A program made the position numbers and the translations under genes. This document shows positions 6,511-8,710 of a stretch of 8,710 nucleotides of DNA, piece by piece. The stretch's first letter is position 1, and every line of letters starts with the position of its first letter. The notes below the pieces were generated by a model. That model was not told the DNA's origin, did not search any database, and worked only from the letters and a program-made list of their open reading frames with translations. This DNA comes from Campylobacterales bacterium (GTDB taxonomy: Bacteria; Campylobacterota; Campylobacteria; Campylobacterales; Arcobacteraceae). The stretch lies in the NCBI GenBank assembly GCA_027064245.1, contig JAMOPZ010000371.1, forward strand, positions 1-8,710, in the 5' to 3' direction.

Positions 6511-7410
6511 TTACTTATTATACTTTTTTGGATATTTTATTTTTATATTGTTTAAAATAGATACTGCAATAATGGTTAAAATTGTGCCAATTATAGTATG
6601 TAAATATATAGATTCATTTAAAAATACCCAACTTAAAAATATAGCATTAAATGGTACTAAAAATATAAAACTACTAGCTTCATTAGTACCAAGCTTACTA
6701 ATAGCTACAAAATAAATTGATGTTGCAAATGTGGTACTTCCTACAGATATTAATAAAAAATTAATCCAAAAAATATAATCAAAATTAAAAATATTTCCAC
6801 TTTGAAAAGGTGTTATAAAATACCCTATAAATGTAGTAAAGATATAAACATAAAATGTAAATACTAGATGATCTATAGTTTTTAATTTTGAGTTAGTTAT
6901 AGTTAAAAATGTCCAAGAAAATGAAGCATATATAAAATATAAATTTGATATTACTAAAATATCTTCAAATCTAAATGACCATATATCAAGTATAGTAGAT
7001 ACTCCAATAGCTCCTAAAACAAGGGCAAATATATCTTTTCTAAGTAGTTTTTTATGAAAAAATAACACAAGTAATACAAAAGTCAAAATAGGCGTAAGTG
7101 TAGTTACAAATGCACCTCCTAAACCAGGAGTTCCATATTTTGTACCATCAAAGAAAAATATAGAATATACTACTAAAAAAATAGAGGCCAAAAATGCTAA
7201 AGTTATAGTTTTAACATCTATTTTAAATGATTTTTGCATATATATCAAAATAGGTGCTAAAGTAAGTGTAGTGATAAAATATCTATAAAATATAAGCTCT
7301 TGTGCAGTTATATAGTTGCTTAATATTTTTGCAGCCACCCATGAAGATCCCCATAAGCTCATGGAAATTATCATAAGTATATAAAAGATTTTTTTATTTG
7401 TAGTTTTCAA
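6511..7410 (-). CDS. EamA/DMT-superfamily transporter
   Basis: An inner-membrane protein of 299 residues, normal for the ten-helix EamA (DUF6) family made of two repeated five-helix halves (about 8-140 and 152-288). Seen: WGSSWVAAK (20-28) in the first helix and ELIFYRYFIT (38-47) in the second, both typical; successive hydrophobic stretches throughout; and the second-half motif FLVPFNAIFLSWVFLNE (260-276), matching the family's FLxPxxAxxxxxxxLxE pattern. Substrates in this family range from amino acids and nucleosides to toxic compounds, and nothing here selects one. The start is TTG (7408-7410): the codon immediately upstream in frame is a stop, and an ATG at codon 13 would delete part of the first helix. 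No convincing Shine-Dalgarno precedes it, and the gyrA stop is only 9 bases upstream, so it probably depends on gyrA read-through. Confidence 0.9.
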   Translation of the reverse strand: MKTTNKKIFYILMIISMSLWGSSWVAAKILSNYITAQELIFYRYFITTLTLAPILIYMQKSFKIDVKTITLAFLASIFLVVYSIFFFDGTKYGTPGLGGAFVTTLTPILTFVLLVLFFHKKLLRKDIFALVLGAIGVSTILDIWSFRFEDILVISNLYFIYASFSWTFLTITNSKLKTIDHLVFTFYVYIFTTFIGYFITPFQSGNIFNFDYIFWINFLLISVGSTTFATSIYFVAISKLGTNEASSFIFLVPFNAIFLSWVFLNESIYLHTIIGTILTIIAVSILNNIKIKYPKKYNK

Positions 7411-7419
7411 CTAAAATAT

Positions 7420-8710
7420 CTACTGATCTTCCTCATTATTTTCTAAATTTAATAAATTTGGTTCATCAGGTTTTGGTTCTTGTTCTTGAAGCATATTTTG
7501 TAAATCTATATTTGCTAAATCATCAGCTTCACTAATATCAAGTCCATCCTCTTTTTGTTTTGGACATTTTGCAATACTTACTACTTTATCACCCTTATCA
7601 ACATTAACTATAGTTACTCCACTTGTATTTCTACCAGCTTTTCTAATCTTATTCATATCTGTTCTTATCATTTTTCCAATAGAAGTTAATGCCATAAGAT
7701 CTTGATCTACATCTACTATAACATTTCCTACAACAGTTTTACCTGTTTTGTTTGATAGTTTCATAGAAATTACTCCAGATCCTGCTCTATTTGTAAGTCT
7801 ATATGCTTCTACTTCTGTTCTTTTTCCTACACCTTTTTCGCTTACGGTTAAAAGTTCTTGTTGCTCATGTTCTATTACATCTGCATCTACTACATAATCA
7901 CTTGGATCTTTAAATTTAATACCTCTTACACCTCTTGTATTTCTACCTTGTGTTCTTGTTTTTCCTATCTCAAATCTTATAACTTGACCAAGTGCTGTAA
8001 AAATCATTAGATATTTAGAAGCCTCAAAAGTAATAGATGCAGTTACTAACTCATCATCTTCATCTAAAACTATTGCTCTTACACCATTACTTCTTATATT
8101 ACTAAACTCATTTAGTGCTGTTCGTTTTACAACACCTTTTTTTGTAAAAAATGCTAAAGATTTATTTTCATTAAAATCTGTAGTAGGGATGATTGCTTTT
8201 ATTTTCTCTCCATCTTTTAGATTTATTAGATTAACTACTGCTTTACCTTTTGCAGTTCTACTTGCTTCTGGTATTTTATACACTTTTAACCAATAAAGCT
8301 GACCAAAGTTTGTTACAAATAAAAGTGTATCATGAGTATTAGATACAAAAAATCTTTCTATAAAGTCATCATCATGAGTAGTAACAGCAACTTTACCTTT
8401 ACCACCTCTTTTTTGAGCTTCATAAGCTTTAATAGATACTCTTTTTACATAACCATTATGTGTAATTGTAACAACCATAGGTTCATTTGGTATAAGATCT
8501 TCTATATCTATATCATCATAGCTATCTTCAATAGCTGTTCTTCTAGGAGATGCATATTTCTCTCTAGTTTCTTTTAATTCATCCCTAATAATACCATTTA
8601 ATTTATCTTCAGATTTTAAGATACTCTCTAACTCTTCTATAAGTGCAAGAAGTTGTCTTAATTCCTCTTCTAATTTATCTCTATTTAATCCTGTAAGTCT
8701 TCCTAGTCTC
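7420..8710 (-). CDS. gyrA: DNA gyrase subunit A, C-terminal half (5' end cut by window)
   Basis: The A subunit of the type IIA topoisomerase that puts negative supercoils into DNA with GyrB. About 429 C-terminal residues are visible; the frame is open to 8710 without a stop, so the ATG at 8476-8478 is internal. Seen from the right edge: the last part of the breakage-reunion domain (RLGRLTGLNRDKLEEEL, then IIRDELKETREKY and PRRTAI); then the DNA-wrapping beta-propeller with repeated blades such as TITHNGYVKR, FVTNFGQLYW, FFTKKGVVKR, IFTALGQVIR, TVSEKGVGKR and ALTSIGKMIR, six in all. The GyrA box QKRGGKG, which separates gyrase from topoisomerase IV ParC, is at 8395-8415. The protein ends in an acidic tail of about 45 residues; in E. 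coli such a tail modulates wrapping. The catalytic tyrosine and the quinolone-resistance region lie outside the window. Confidence 0.97.
   Translation of the reverse strand, partial: RLGRLTGLNRDKLEEELRQLLALIEELESILKSEDKLNGIIRDELKETREKYASPRRTAIEDSYDDIDIEDLIPNEPMVVTITHNGYVKRVSIKAYEAQKRGGKGKVAVTTHDDDFIERFFVSNTHDTLLFVTNFGQLYWLKVYKIPEASRTAKGKAVVNLINLKDGEKIKAIIPTTDFNENKSLAFFTKKGVVKRTALNEFSNIRSNGVRAIVLDEDDELVTASITFEASKYLMIFTALGQVIRFEIGKTRTQGRNTRGVRGIKFKDPSDYVVDADVIEHEQQELLTVSEKGVGKRTEVEAYRLTNRAGSGVISMKLSNKTGKTVVGNVIVDVDQDLMALTSIGKMIRTDMNKIRKAGRNTSGVTIVNVDKGDKVVSIAKCPKQKEDGLDISEADDLANIDLQNMLQEQEPKPDEPNLLNLENNEEDQ
8395..8415 (-). other. gyrA: GyrA box QKRGGKG
   Basis: A seven-residue motif in the first blade of the gyrase C-terminal domain, needed for wrapping DNA and therefore for negative supercoiling. 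It is intact here and identifies the gene as gyrA rather than parC. Confidence 0.93.

Noticed and set aside
6503..6715. Plus-strand open frame of 70 hydrophobic codons
   Set aside because: Antisense to the transporter 3' end. The hydrophobicity mirrors membrane-helix codons read backwards.
8476..8478. ATG as the start of a separate 352-residue gyrase C-terminal protein
   Set aside because: The frame continues upstream without a stop to the window edge, and the added residues match the end of the GyrA breakage-reunion domain, so this methionine is internal.
8332..8577. Plus-strand open frame of 81 codons
   Set aside because: Antisense to the gyrA GyrA-box region.

Overview
The window is a compact, very AT-rich stretch of bacterial chromosome (roughly three quarters A+T by eye). 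Every gene I can support lies on the minus strand, so transcription runs from high to low coordinates. The base composition, the type I QueF, the divergent MutS2, the UbiE/MenG methyltransferase and the -10 boxes in AT-rich leaders without clear -35 boxes all suggest a Campylobacterota (Epsilonproteobacteria) member, most likely of the Arcobacter group. That assignment is an inference from protein and promoter style, not a search result.

Layout in transcription order. The 3' half of gyrA enters from the right edge and ends at 7420. After only 9 bases comes an EamA/DMT-type ten-helix transporter with a TTG start. A 149-base gap with a good -10 box leads into a three-gene unit: a ParA/MinD-like ATPase, a small single-span membrane protein overlapping it in a TAATG junction, and ubiE, whose ribosome binding site overlaps the preceding stop. 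A 64-base gap with its own -10 box precedes queF and a helix-turn-helix/coiled-coil protein, also joined by a ribosome binding site overlapping a stop. A 96-base gap with a third -10 box precedes mutS2 (TTG start, AGGAG), followed after 16 bases by a superfamily I, FBH1/UvrD-like helicase that runs off the left edge.

Functionally this is mostly housekeeping: DNA topology (GyrA), quinone methylation (UbiE), queuosine synthesis (QueF) and recombination control (MutS2 and probably the helicase). I see no tRNA, rRNA, CRISPR array, insertion sequence or phage gene, and no gene-free stretch over 149 bases. The least explained parts are the ATPase plus small membrane protein pair, the helix-turn-helix/coiled-coil protein behind queF, and the pairing of mutS2 with an FBH1-like helicase. 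Two predicted proteins, GyrA and the helicase, are incomplete because the window cuts them.
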